Of a DNA stretch of 64,000 nt, positions 1 to 8,626 are shown piece after piece. A program made the position numbers and the translations under genes. Source of the DNA: Actinomycetes bacterium (GTDB lineage Bacteria; Actinomycetota; Aquicultoria; Aquicultorales; Aquicultoraceae); the NCBI GenBank assembly GCA_021794835.1, contig JAJYQA010000019.1:54735-118734 (forward strand), written 5' to 3'. Below the pieces are notes generated by a model, which was not told the origin of the DNA, did not search any database, and worked only from the letters and a program-made list of their open reading frames with translations. The number at the start of each line of letters is the position of its first letter. The stretch's first letter is position 1.

Positions 1-8
1 TGCGGCAG

Positions 9-212
9 ATGTTATTACTAATTTTCATAGCGTTAGCAGTAGTAGTTGGATATTTTAAAGGTGGCGGAACAGGCAATATCTCCCAGATAAGACTTCGTTT
101 TGGTTCATTGATAATTATAGCTCTCAGTGTTAAAGTCATTCTCCTTATACAGGGGTATCCGTTTGCAATCTCATCCCCCAAGTTAGCTATAGTCGCCCAC
201 ACCTTCTCATAG
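9..212 (+). CDS. possible truncated small membrane protein (N-terminus resembles DUF5317 family)
   Basis: 67-aa ORF with N-terminal hydrophobic stretch and a G-G-x(n)-RLRF pattern; no convincing continuation; family recall only. Confidence 0.3.
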   Translation: MLLLIFIALAVVVGYFKGGGTGNISQIRLRFGSLIIIALSVKVILLIQGYPFAISSPKLAIVAHTFS

Positions 213-606
213 GTAAGTCACAAGCCAAGACAACGTTACCGCCCAAAACACACCTTTCAAATAGGCACAAGTGGCCAATAGTTTTAGTTAAGAGGGCAGG
301 ATAACCCGGTGTTAGTGTCGAATAAATATCGGTGAATGGGTGAATAGGACGTTGCCCGATTTATCGGGCGCGCACTGGCAGAACGGTGAAATTGTGGATG
401 GATAGATAGGATAAGTTCCTTCCCTTGAGGGGGAGGTTAGGTGGGGGTGAACCCACGTCACTTGCTTTCATTGACTTTGGTGCTGAGTAACTGCTATTTA
501 TCTACGTGGCGACCGCCAAAACCTCAAACAATGTTCTTAAACAATCCCCGACTATGCAGTATAATCAGGGATGATATGTTTAGTCATTAGATACAGGAGG
601 CGGTAC

Positions 607-2166
607 ATGATCGACAAAATCAAAATCAAACGGGCGATAATAAGCGTCTCTGATAAAACAGGCGTGGTGGAGTTTGCCAAGGGACTAAAAGAATTTGGGG
701 TTGAGATTCTTTCGACCGGCGGCACCGCTAAGGCTTTAAGAGATGCAGAAATAGAGGTAGTTGAGGTATCCGACTACACAGGGTTTCCCGAGATGATGGA
801 GGGCCGCGTTAAGACCCTGCACCCCAAGATTGCAGGCAGCATCTTGGCCGACCGCAGGAAAGAAGAGCACATGAGGCAGATCAAGGAGGCCGGTATCGAA
901 CCGATCGACCTGGTCTGCGTAAATCTCTATCCCTTTGCGGCGACCATCGCTAAAGCCGATGTCACGCTGGACGAGGCGATTGAAAATATAGATATCGGCG
1001 GGCCCACAATGATAAGAGCGGCCGCCAAGAATTTTGAAGGCGTTGCGGTTGTTGTAGAGTCCCCCTGGTATACCAGGATTTTAGACGAGATGCGCTCAAA
1101 CGACGGTGCGCTATCTCGTGATACCCGCTTTGCGCTTTGCAAAGACGCCTTCAAGCACACCGCGATGTACGACGCAACAATTGCCCAGTGGCTGACCGTC
1201 TATGAGGCAAAAGAGGAGTTCCCGGAAGTTGCGGTCTATGTCTTTGAGAAGATAATGAACACCCGCTATGGCGAGAACCCACACCAGAAGGCGGCCTACT
1301 ACCGCCAGGCGGGCGCACCGGATGACACCCTGGTAAACTTCAAGCAAATCCACGGCAAGGAGCTCTCATACAACAACATTCTGGATATGAACTCGGCTTG
1401 GGCACTGGTTACTGAATTTGAGGAACCGGCCTGCGCTATCATCAAACACAATAACCCCTGCGGCTGTGCCATTGGGCGCGACCTCTCCGAGGCGTACCAA
1501 AGAGCCTACGAGAGCGATACCGTCTCGGCCTTTGGCGGCATTGTCGCCTTAAACCAGCTTGTCGATAAAGCTACAGCCGAGGAGATGGCAAAAATATTTA
1601 TCGAGGTTGTAATTGCCCCAGGCTACTCCCAGGAGGCCCTGGATGTTCTAACCAAAAAGGCCAACCTTCGTTTGATCGATACCGGCGGCGTCACCAGGAT
1701 GGATTACTTTGACCACGATATCCGGCGCGTAAGCGGCGGCGTGCTTATTCAGAACTTCGACAACATCGAGGAGTCGGTAGCCAACTGGCGTGTGGTAAGT
1801 GAAGCCGAACCAACCGAAGGCCAGTTAAGGGACATGGCATTTGCCTGGAAAGTTGCCAAGCACGTCAAATCAAATGCCATTATTTATGTAAAAGATCAGG
1901 CAACCGTCGGGGTCGGGGCCGGCCAGATGAGCCGGGTAGACTCCACCTGGCTGGGGGCACACAAGGGCGGCGATAAGGTGAAGGGCGCGGTTGTGGCATC
2001 CGATGCCTTCTTCCCGTTTAGGGACGGTCTTGATGCGGCGGTTTCGGCCGGAGCAGCGGCGATTGTTGAGCCGGGCGGTTCAATTCACGACGATGAGGTT
2101 ATCCAAGCTGCCAACGAGCACGGAATCCCGCTGGTATTTACAGGTATTCGTCATTTTCGCCACTAG
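607..2166 (+). CDS. purH: bifunctional phosphoribosylaminoimidazolecarboxamide formyltransferase / IMP cyclohydrolase
   Basis: KRAIISVSDKTGVVEFAKGL...GRVKTLHPKIAGSILADR...HNNPCGCA; SD aggagg before ATG 607 (ORF track start 571 is too early). Confidence 0.97.
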   Translation: MIDKIKIKRAIISVSDKTGVVEFAKGLKEFGVEILSTGGTAKALRDAEIEVVEVSDYTGFPEMMEGRVKTLHPKIAGSILADRRKEEHMRQIKEAGIEPIDLVCVNLYPFAATIAKADVTLDEAIENIDIGGPTMIRAAAKNFEGVAVVVESPWYTRILDEMRSNDGALSRDTRFALCKDAFKHTAMYDATIAQWLTVYEAKEEFPEVAVYVFEKIMNTRYGENPHQKAAYYRQAGAPDDTLVNFKQIHGKELSYNNILDMNSAWALVTEFEEPACAIIKHNNPCGCAIGRDLSEAYQRAYESDTVSAFGGIVALNQLVDKATAEEMAKIFIEVVIAPGYSQEALDVLTKKANLRLIDTGGVTRMDYFDHDIRRVSGGVLIQNFDNIEESVANWRVVSEAEPTEGQLRDMAFAWKVAKHVKSNAIIYVKDQATVGVGAGQMSRVDSTWLGAHKGGDKVKGAVVASDAFFPFRDGLDAAVSAGAAAIVEPGGSIHDDEVIQAANEHGIPLVFTGIRHFRH

Positions 2167-2211
2167 TGGCAGACGCGTAACATCGGTGGGCTTTACGCCC
2201 GCCTTGCACAA

Positions 2212-2240
2212 TTGACATCAAGCTTTAGCTGTAGTATCAT
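2212..2240 (+). promoter_or_regulatory. sigma70-type promoter upstream of tRNA-Lys
   Basis: TTGACA-N17-TATCAT. Confidence 0.65.
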
Positions 2241-2309
2241 AACTTTGCTGTAGCGGTTCCGCTGATGTTCCGCTACAATATTTTTGTCTTGATCTTGGAA
2301 AATCTTTCT

Positions 2310-2385
2310 GGGCCGTTAGCTCAGCTGGTAGAGCACCGGACTTTTAATCCGGGTGTCGAAGGTTCGAATCCTTCACGGCTCACCA
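2310..2385 (+). tRNA. tRNA-Lys (TTT), CCA encoded
   Basis: cloverleaf GGGCCGT...ACGGCTCACCA, loop CTTTTAA. Confidence 0.95.
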
Positions 2386-2387
2386 AT

Positions 2388-2517
2388 TCAGAAACAAGAG
2401 ACAAGAAACCAGAAATAAGAAATAAGAGACCAGAGATCAGATATGAGGTCTAAAGCATAAAGTTAAAATCTGGTTTCTGAAGGGCCGAAGGCCCGTCCTT
2501 GTTTCTAGTTTCTGATT
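2388..2517 (+). repeat. heptamer-arm inverted element, class A (CAGAAAC/GTTTCTG), with GGGCCGAAGGCCC inner hairpin
   Basis: CAGAAAC AAGAGAC AAGAAAC CAGAAAT AAGAAAT AAGAGAC CAGAGAT CAGATAT, core GAGGTCTAAAG, right arm GTTTCTAGTTTCTGA. Confidence 0.85.
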
Positions 2518-2519
2518 TT

Positions 2520-2592
2520 GCCCCCATCGTCTAGAGGCCTAGGACACAGCCCTTTCAAGGCTGCGGCGGGGATTCGAATTCCCCTGGGGGCA
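2520..2592 (+). tRNA. tRNA-Glu (TTC)
   Basis: GCCCCCA...TGGGGGC, loop CTTTCAA. Confidence 0.93.
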
Positions 2593-2613
2593 CAAAATCA
2601 CCTTCGGTGATTT

Positions 2614-2734
2614 TAGAGAGTAGAAATTAGAAAGTAGATAGTAGATTGAATTATTAAAGGAAGAGTTTGAAAGGTGAGGGTTTAATTACTCAAAACCAAT
2701 TTCACTCGGTCTAATCTCTATTTTCTAATCTCTA
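2614..2734 (+). repeat. heptamer-arm inverted element, class B (AGAGAGT/AGAAAGT ... ACTTTCTA type)
   Basis: AGAGAGT AGAAATT AGAAAGT AGATAGT AGATTGA ... GGTCTAATCTCTATTTTCTAATCTCTA. Confidence 0.8.
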
Positions 2735-2809
2735 GGGAGTTTAGCTCAGCGGGAGAGCACCTGCCTTACAAGCAGGGGGTCAGTGGTTCAAATCCACTAA
2801 CTCCCACCA
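2735..2809 (+). tRNA. tRNA-Val (TAC), CCA encoded
   Basis: GGGAGTT...AACTCCCACCA, loop CTTACAA. Confidence 0.95.
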
Positions 2810-2810
2810 A

Positions 2811-3175
2811 GTTGTTCTTATTTGAACCAGGGGAATAAACAGCATCAAAGAGGTCGGCAAACTCATACTTGCTGATCTTTTTGTTTTTGACGTAAATCTT
2901 TCTAAAGAACACTTGGTTAAATATCCTTTTGGTTTTTGGAGAGCCTTTGGTATAGCCCAGCTGACAAAATTTGAGACCATCTTAAGTATAAGGTCAATCT
3001 TTTCCTCGATAGAGTCGTTCTCAAAAGACAAGGATTCAAGCCTAATTTCAGAATCTGCGATGTCGCTATTTAACTGTTCTTATTTTCTCTTTAAAAGATC
3101 AACAGTAATAGCTTCGGCTAGATAAGCTTCAAGGAGGCGTTCTCGTTCTTTACAATCCTGATTTGCCATGTCAGA
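2811..3175 (-). pseudogene. decayed C-terminal part of a large serine recombinase
   Basis: manual minus-strand translation: MANQDCKERERLLEAYLAEAITVDLLKRK*EQLNSDIADSEIRLESLSFENDSIEEKIDLILKMVSN then, after a frame change, CQLGYTKGSPKTKRIFNQVFFRKIYVKNKKISKYEFADLFDAVYS; resembles coiled-coil and NQxFFxKIYV end of recombinases. Confidence 0.6.
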
Positions 3176-3261
3176 AATCGGTGGTCGATTTACTCCGACA
3201 GGGTGGTCGCGATGGGGCGAAATTTACAAATGTTCAAAGAAAGCGGTAATTAAGCTATAGG

Positions 3262-3273
3262 GAACATATGTTC
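3262..3273. promoter_or_regulatory. LexA (SOS)-like box GAACATATGTTC
   Basis: perfect GAAC-N4-GTTC palindrome. Confidence 0.4.
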
Positions 3274-3448
3274 TATTAGCCAATAGCTTGAACCTTTGCA
3301 TGAACCTTTACAATTATTAGATGCATTTAATTAGATGCATTTAAAGTAATTGACATATCTCCCAGAAGAGCTAACAATAGTTTTTAAACGTTAAGGCAAC
3401 TTGCAAGTGTGACATAAGTAGCTGGGAGCTATATATAAAAAGACTTAA

Positions 3449-5239
3449 ATGAGAAGATTGTTGGATAAGACAAAGTACCTTAACTCTCTCCGGGCAATTA
3501 AAGCCGAGTACGTTTTAGTCTCTATGCTTACTCTAAGCATATACCTAACGCTTATCATTTTCCGTGCTCTAGATGATAACAGCCTTACCTCATGGCATTG
3601 GGTGTTTACCAGAATTAATTCGAATAAGATATTTTTAATATTAATTATTGGTATTGTAATTGCCTACGTACTTTCTAGGATTTCGTTCCTCGAGCGGTAT
3701 CCTGTCCCTTTTCTTTTTCTCGCTTCGTTTGCTGTTGCTGCACTCTGCTGGGGAACACCAGAGGTCATCGTGGACGCCTCCAGATATTTTACGCAGGCCA
3801 AGTATCTCGAAATTTACGGAATTGGATATTTTTTCAGGGAGTGGGGCTACAATATTGTAGCCTGGACCGATTTACCGCTTATTCCTTTTCTTTACGGTCT
3901 TATTTTTAAGCTTCTGGGAGAATCCAGGATTTATATCCAAATATTCATAACCTTTCTCTTCTCCAGCACGGTTGTGCTTACTTACTGGATTGGGAAAGCA
4001 CTATGGGACGAAAACGTTGGCTTCTTTGGCGGGTTACTTTTGCTGGGCATTCCCTATATTTTTACCCAGGTGCCGCTTATGCTTGTTGATGTGCCGACAA
4101 TGTTCTTTTTTACGCTTGCGGTTTTTGCTTTTATCAAAGTGCTTGAGGATGGCGGTGCCTGGATAATCGTGCTTTCCGCTATCGCCATATTTCTTGCTTT
4201 CTTTTCCAAGTATTCAACTTGGCCTATGCTTTCGGTTTTAACGGTTATATCCCTTGTTTATTTCCATGCAGCGGGAAGACAGGAGGGAGAGTTTTCTAAA
4301 AAGTCACGCCTTTTTAAGTTGGTACAGCAACGCAGGGTTTTTTATAGAAGCATTGCTGTGTTTTTAACCTCCGTTTTGCTTATAGGAATTGTGGTCTTCT
4401 TAAAGTTTGGTATTATCTCAGAACAGATCAAACTTCTAATAAGCTATCAGCAGCCTGGTTTAAAGCGATGGGGGGAAAGTTTTTACTCGACCTTCTTTTT
4501 TCAAATACATCCTTTTCTTACTGTTGCGGCGGCGTATTCTGCTTACGCCGCTTTTAAGAAAAAAGACTTAAGATACTTGATAATTAGCTGGCTGGTGCTT
4601 CTTGTATTTTTGCTGTGGATTGAGAGGATACGCTATATCATAATGTTGTTTCCGATGCTTGCCTTGATGGCTTCTTACGGGCTGCAGGAAATAAAAAGCA
4701 AAGACTTGAGAAAATTTATTGCTTTATGTGCTGTAATTTCCTCCTTTGTAATCGCAGTATTTGCTTATCTTTCTTTTTTGCAGAGTATAAGCGCTGTAAA
4801 TTTAAAGAATGCCGGCGAGTATTTGGATTCCACTGGTGCCAAAAACATCGAGGTTTTTACGCTGCCCTTGGAAGGATCTGTTGGCGTCAACCCGGCAGTC
4901 TCTGTCCCACTTCTGGATATTTTCGCTGCTCAAAACGTTACTTATCACTATAGCTACCCTTTACCACCTTGGGAAAAGATTAAAACATCACCCTTGAGAT
5001 TTACGTGGGAGTATAAGAATCCTCAGTACTACGACTTTAAAAATAGTAATTTTAAAGGTAATACGGTGGTCGTGATATCAGGGTTCCCAGACGAAATACT
5101 GCCAGACGGCATTGCGAAAAGGCTGGATGGCTACCGCCTATCTAAAGTATTTAAGATTTCTGCGGGGATTTTTCGCTATCGGACCATTGTAATGGTATAT
5201 CAACCAACGCATATACATGATAGTTTTTATGTTCCTTAA
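3449..5239 (+). CDS. multi-pass membrane glycosyltransferase (GT39/ArnT/PMT-like, family 87 fold)
   Basis: 596 aa, many TM helices, YFxREWGYNIVAWTDLPLIPFLYGLIFKLLGESR pattern. Confidence 0.75.
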   Translation: MRRLLDKTKYLNSLRAIKAEYVLVSMLTLSIYLTLIIFRALDDNSLTSWHWVFTRINSNKIFLILIIGIVIAYVLSRISFLERYPVPFLFLASFAVAALCWGTPEVIVDASRYFTQAKYLEIYGIGYFFREWGYNIVAWTDLPLIPFLYGLIFKLLGESRIYIQIFITFLFSSTVVLTYWIGKALWDENVGFFGGLLLLGIPYIFTQVPLMLVDVPTMFFFTLAVFAFIKVLEDGGAWIIVLSAIAIFLAFFSKYSTWPMLSVLTVISLVYFHAAGRQEGEFSKKSRLFKLVQQRRVFYRSIAVFLTSVLLIGIVVFLKFGIISEQIKLLISYQQPGLKRWGESFYSTFFFQIHPFLTVAAAYSAYAAFKKKDLRYLIISWLVLLVFLLWIERIRYIIMLFPMLALMASYGLQEIKSKDLRKFIALCAVISSFVIAVFAYLSFLQSISAVNLKNAGEYLDSTGAKNIEVFTLPLEGSVGVNPAVSVPLLDIFAAQNVTYHYSYPLPPWEKIKTSPLRFTWEYKNPQYYDFKNSNFKGNTVVVISGFPDEILPDGIAKRLDGYRLSKVFKISAGIFRYRTIVMVYQPTHIHDSFYVP

Positions 5240-5381
5240 CCGTTTTTTAGTTGTCATACCGGGCGCTATACCGTGGCCATCAAGATAGCTATGGGTAAAT
5301 GTAAGTACAGTTTGGTTATACCTACCTGGGTATTGCAGGCGCTGCCCTTTTAAATACATCCGTACCAAGAATAATTAGAGC

Positions 5382-5411
5382 TTGACAGGATAATCGGCAA
5401 GTTGGTATATT
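5382..5411 (+). promoter_or_regulatory. promoter upstream of DsrE cluster
   Basis: TTGACA-N18-TATATT. Confidence 0.55.
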
Positions 5412-5481
5412 TAATTAAATCCTAGTAAACCAATATGATTAATATGATAAAAAGTTATTATGATTAAGGAGGTTAACGCTT

Positions 5482-5823
5482 ATGGCAAGTTTATTTCTTG
5501 TGCTAAAAACAGCACCGGAGCAGGAGCAGCATGCGCATTTTGTCTGGAATGTAGCCCGGGCAGCGGCGGCACAGGGCCACACGGTTACAATACATGTCTT
5601 TGGGGATGGGATATACAATCTAGTACCTGGTATGGGGGGAGTGGGACCTGTAGGAATTGCTGAGTTTACGGACAAGGAAAATTTACACTTTATGTACTGT
5701 AACTACAACGTTATACAGCGGGGCTTGGAGAAACGACTCCTGGATGGCACGAGGGCAGCATCCACTACCGATGCCGCTATGGAAGTTATGAAACATGATC
5801 GGACTCTTATTTTATCAAGGTGA
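5482..5823 (+). CDS. DsrE/TusD-family sulfur relay protein
   Basis: GHTVTIHVFGDGIYNL..., conserved-position Cys in YCNYNVIQRGL; SD aaggagg. Confidence 0.8.
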   Translation: MASLFLVLKTAPEQEQHAHFVWNVARAAAAQGHTVTIHVFGDGIYNLVPGMGGVGPVGIAEFTDKENLHFMYCNYNVIQRGLEKRLLDGTRAASTTDAAMEVMKHDRTLILSR

Positions 5824-5833
5824 GGTGGTTATT

Positions 5834-6202
5834 TTGTCCGGACCTTTAAAATTTTGCACCGTTGTTCGTCAACCCCCAATTGGCAGCCGAGATTCACTGG
5901 AAGCGATACGCTTCTCTATGGGGATGACACTTTTAGGTAATGTTGCTGAGACCTACGTTGTTTTAGAAGGTGACGGAGTGTTTCATGCCCTGGATGAGTT
6001 ACCAGAGAAAGTTCTAGATAGAGATACCTCTCGGATCAACGTGGTAGATAGCATAGATTTCGATGGGCAGATTTATGCCGTGCAAGAAGATTTGGCTGCC
6101 CGTGGTTTAAGTGAAAAGGATCTGATTCCTGGAGTGAAGGTTATTTCGGCGCAACAGGTAGCAGAGTTAGTAAGTCAAGCGAACACCACTCACTTTATGT
6201 AG
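5834..6202 (+). CDS. DsrF/TusC-family sulfur relay protein (TTG start proposed)
   Basis: PIGSRDSLEAIRFSMGMTL...VVLEGDGVFHAL...EDLAARGL; second gene of DsrEFH order; ORF track start 5795 overlaps previous gene. Confidence 0.75.
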   Translation: MSGPLKFCTVVRQPPIGSRDSLEAIRFSMGMTLLGNVAETYVVLEGDGVFHALDELPEKVLDRDTSRINVVDSIDFDGQIYAVQEDLAARGLSEKDLIPGVKVISAQQVAELVSQANTTHFM

Positions 6203-6232
6203 GGTTGACTTTAAGAGAGGAGAATTAGCGAT

Positions 6233-6550
6233 ATGGCGATATTATGTATTAGTGCTTTGTCGTCTGGCAGTTTTGCACGTCGAAGATGCCTTTTAGATCT
6301 GGCACACGGCTTAGTTAAACCGGATGAGAAAATTTCACTTTTGCTTTATGGTGACGGTGTTTACAATTTGGTGGATGGTAGCCAGGCGGCGGCAGAGCTA
6401 ACCAATATTCCAGCAAAAATTTATGCTATTGCGGATGATATTGTGAACCGGGGGCTGGCAGGGCGGATTATCCCGCAGGCGCAGCAGGTTGGCTATCCCC
6501 AGGTAGTAGAGCTAATTATGGAAGCCGATCATACAATTACTGGCGTCTGA
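6233..6550 (+). CDS. DsrH/TusB-family sulfur relay protein
   Basis: KISLLLYGDGVYNLV...IYAIADDIVNRGL; third gene of DsrEFH order. Confidence 0.78.
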   Translation: MAILCISALSSGSFARRRCLLDLAHGLVKPDEKISLLLYGDGVYNLVDGSQAAAELTNIPAKIYAIADDIVNRGLAGRIIPQAQQVGYPQVVELIMEADHTITGV

Positions 6551-6573
6551 TGTTTGGAGGAGGGATATATATA

Positions 6574-8049
6574 GTGGAAATAAGTGATAGGCTAGATGCG
6601 GAAGCGATCGATAAACTAAGCGTGGAAACAACTAACAAGCGCAATTTATACTGGGCTTTTTCCATTTTAAGTTTCCTTATCCTTGTTAGTATGGTATACA
6701 CCCGGGCTAACGTGTATTACATATATCTTGTGACGTACATCTGGTTTGGTGTGGCTTATGGGATGATGCTTCAGTATGGCCGGTTTTGTTTTGCTTCAGC
6801 CGCACGAGACCTTTTTGCTAACGGCGTTGCAAGAATGGCGGTAGGCATTATGGCAGCTCTTGTGTTTTTTGGCCTGATACAGGCGTCGCTTAATGCTGCT
6901 AACATGAGCACTTTTGAACCGGGACCCTTTGGTATCCACATGGTCATTGGGGGGCTAGTTTTTGGCGTCGGTATGGTGCTTGCGGGCGGTTGTGCCTCGG
7001 GTGTATTGTACAAGGTCGGCGAGGGTAACGGGACTGCCCTTCTAGCAGTTTTAGTGATGGGCTTTAGCCAGGCGATCTTTGCAGTTGCAGGCGGGCCGCT
7101 GATGAGAATTCTCCCCCAATCTTGGATAAAATCAGCAGCCACAAAAGGGCTGCCTCCCGGTAAGATAAACTCTTGGTATGATGTATATCTTTCTGGCTAT
7201 ATTTGGAACAAGCCCGCTACCCAAATAGCTAAAACAAGCTTAATAGCTAAAACTTTCCCCGGGGCGTCCGGCTATTTCGTAGGCGATGCGCTTTTGAGTG
7301 TTATTCTGCCGGCCATATTAATACTCGCGTTGATTTATATTATCTGGATCAGAAAAAGTTTTATTAAGAAGGTAATAAAGGCCAAAGGTAGCGCTGGTTT
7401 TCATGATGAACTTGCCGGATTCTGGGGTATGGTTACCGCCTCCAAACGGACGACTTTGACCGGCGTATTAATTGGTATTACAGCCGGGCTTCAGATGTGG
7501 GTGTTAAAAGGAATGCAGAATAAGTTTGGTATTAGCAATTTTGGCACGCTTTTGACGAAGATGGGACATACGGTAGATCTTTCGACAACGGGTAAAGTTT
7601 TTGACTCCGGGTTCTGGGTTATTGCCACCCAGGAATCCCAGTTTGCGGCTTGGGTGATGGAAAAACTTGGTATGAATATGCACTCTAATGTTTTCTTTGG
7701 TGTTATGAGTGGGGTTCCTGCGATCTGGCGTAATCCGGAATTATGGATGATAGTAGGCATTGTCCTTGGGTCGATGGTTGTTGCCTTAATAAACAGGGAG
7801 TTCAAGTGGAAGTGGCCAAAAGGCGAGCTTATCATATTTGGAATTCTCGGCGGGTTATTGATGGGGATAGGCTCCAGGTTGTCTCTGGGATGTAATGTTG
7901 GTGCTTTTTTTGACCGGGCAGCTGGCGGTGATCCCAGCGGGTGGCTATTTTTTGCAGGTATGGTGACCGGCGCGTTTGTAGGAGTTAAATTTCTCAACTG
8001 GCACACAGAGCGAAAGATGGAGAAGGCAATGGAGGCCTTTGATATATAG
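6574..8049 (+). CDS. YeeE/YedE-family (TsuA-like) sulfur-compound transporter
   Basis: QYGRFCFASAARDLF, GGLVFGVGMVLAGGCASGVLYKVGEG, GSRLSLGCNVGAFF; GTG start after ggaggaggg. Confidence 0.9.
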   Translation: MEISDRLDAEAIDKLSVETTNKRNLYWAFSILSFLILVSMVYTRANVYYIYLVTYIWFGVAYGMMLQYGRFCFASAARDLFANGVARMAVGIMAALVFFGLIQASLNAANMSTFEPGPFGIHMVIGGLVFGVGMVLAGGCASGVLYKVGEGNGTALLAVLVMGFSQAIFAVAGGPLMRILPQSWIKSAATKGLPPGKINSWYDVYLSGYIWNKPATQIAKTSLIAKTFPGASGYFVGDALLSVILPAILILALIYIIWIRKSFIKKVIKAKGSAGFHDELAGFWGMVTASKRTTLTGVLIGITAGLQMWVLKGMQNKFGISNFGTLLTKMGHTVDLSTTGKVFDSGFWVIATQESQFAAWVMEKLGMNMHSNVFFGVMSGVPAIWRNPELWMIVGIVLGSMVVALINREFKWKWPKGELIIFGILGGLLMGIGSRLSLGCNVGAFFDRAAGGDPSGWLFFAGMVTGAFVGVKFLNWHTERKMEKAMEAFDI

Positions 8050-8102
8050 AACTAACTAAAACTAAAGCTACACTGGTTTATTTAATGAGGAGGATGAATC
8101 TT

Positions 8103-8354
8103 ATGGCGATTAAATTTGAGAAAGTAAGTGATGGGAATTATTCGCTTGATATTCGTGGGTATGTCTGCCCACAGCCGCAGCTCTACACCAAAAAGTCCCT
8201 GGAAAAGATGAATGAGGGTGAGATTGTAAAGGTAGTATTTGATAATCCATCATCCGCCGAGACTATTGCGCAAATGTGTGACCAAGCAGGCCACGATATT
8301 TTGGAGAGAAAGCAAGAGGGCGGAGAAATTGTAATGGTAATCAAGAAGGGCTAA
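8103..8354 (+). CDS. TusA-family sulfurtransferase
   Basis: LDIRGYVCPQPQLYTKKSLEKMNEGEIVKVVFDNPSSAETI. Confidence 0.92.
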   Translation: MAIKFEKVSDGNYSLDIRGYVCPQPQLYTKKSLEKMNEGEIVKVVFDNPSSAETIAQMCDQAGHDILERKQEGGEIVMVIKKG

Positions 8355-8372
8355 GTAAGGGGGTAGCTTATT

Positions 8373-8600
8373 GTGCCTACCGAGGCAAACAGTAAACCAC
8401 TAGCAATTGCAGTTGCCATTGTGGCGGTTATTTTGGTTATTTTGATGGTTTATGGCTTCACGGGGGTCCATCAAGGAGTTGCCTCTTCGCCGGGACGAGA
8501 GAAAGCACCCGGCTACGGAGCCCCACAATCTAACCAAAAAACGTTATCCAGCAAAGAACCCTCTGATCAAAAAGCAACTTCACCCGGCTATGGACGGTAA
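8373..8600 (+). CDS. small single-TM protein with Pro/Gly-rich tail (two GYG motifs)
   Basis: GTG start after gggggtagc; one TM helix; APGYGAPQ...SPGYGR. Confidence 0.6.
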   Translation: MPTEANSKPLAIAVAIVAVILVILMVYGFTGVHQGVASSPGREKAPGYGAPQSNQKTLSSKEPSDQKATSPGYGR

Positions 8601-8626
8601 CTGTATCCAAAGGAAGACAGTGATGG

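Noticed and set aside
2265-2453. 62-aa ORF containing PLAQLVEHRTFNPGVEGSNPSR
   Set aside because: It is a translation of tRNA-Lys and the adjacent repeat, a classic false protein.
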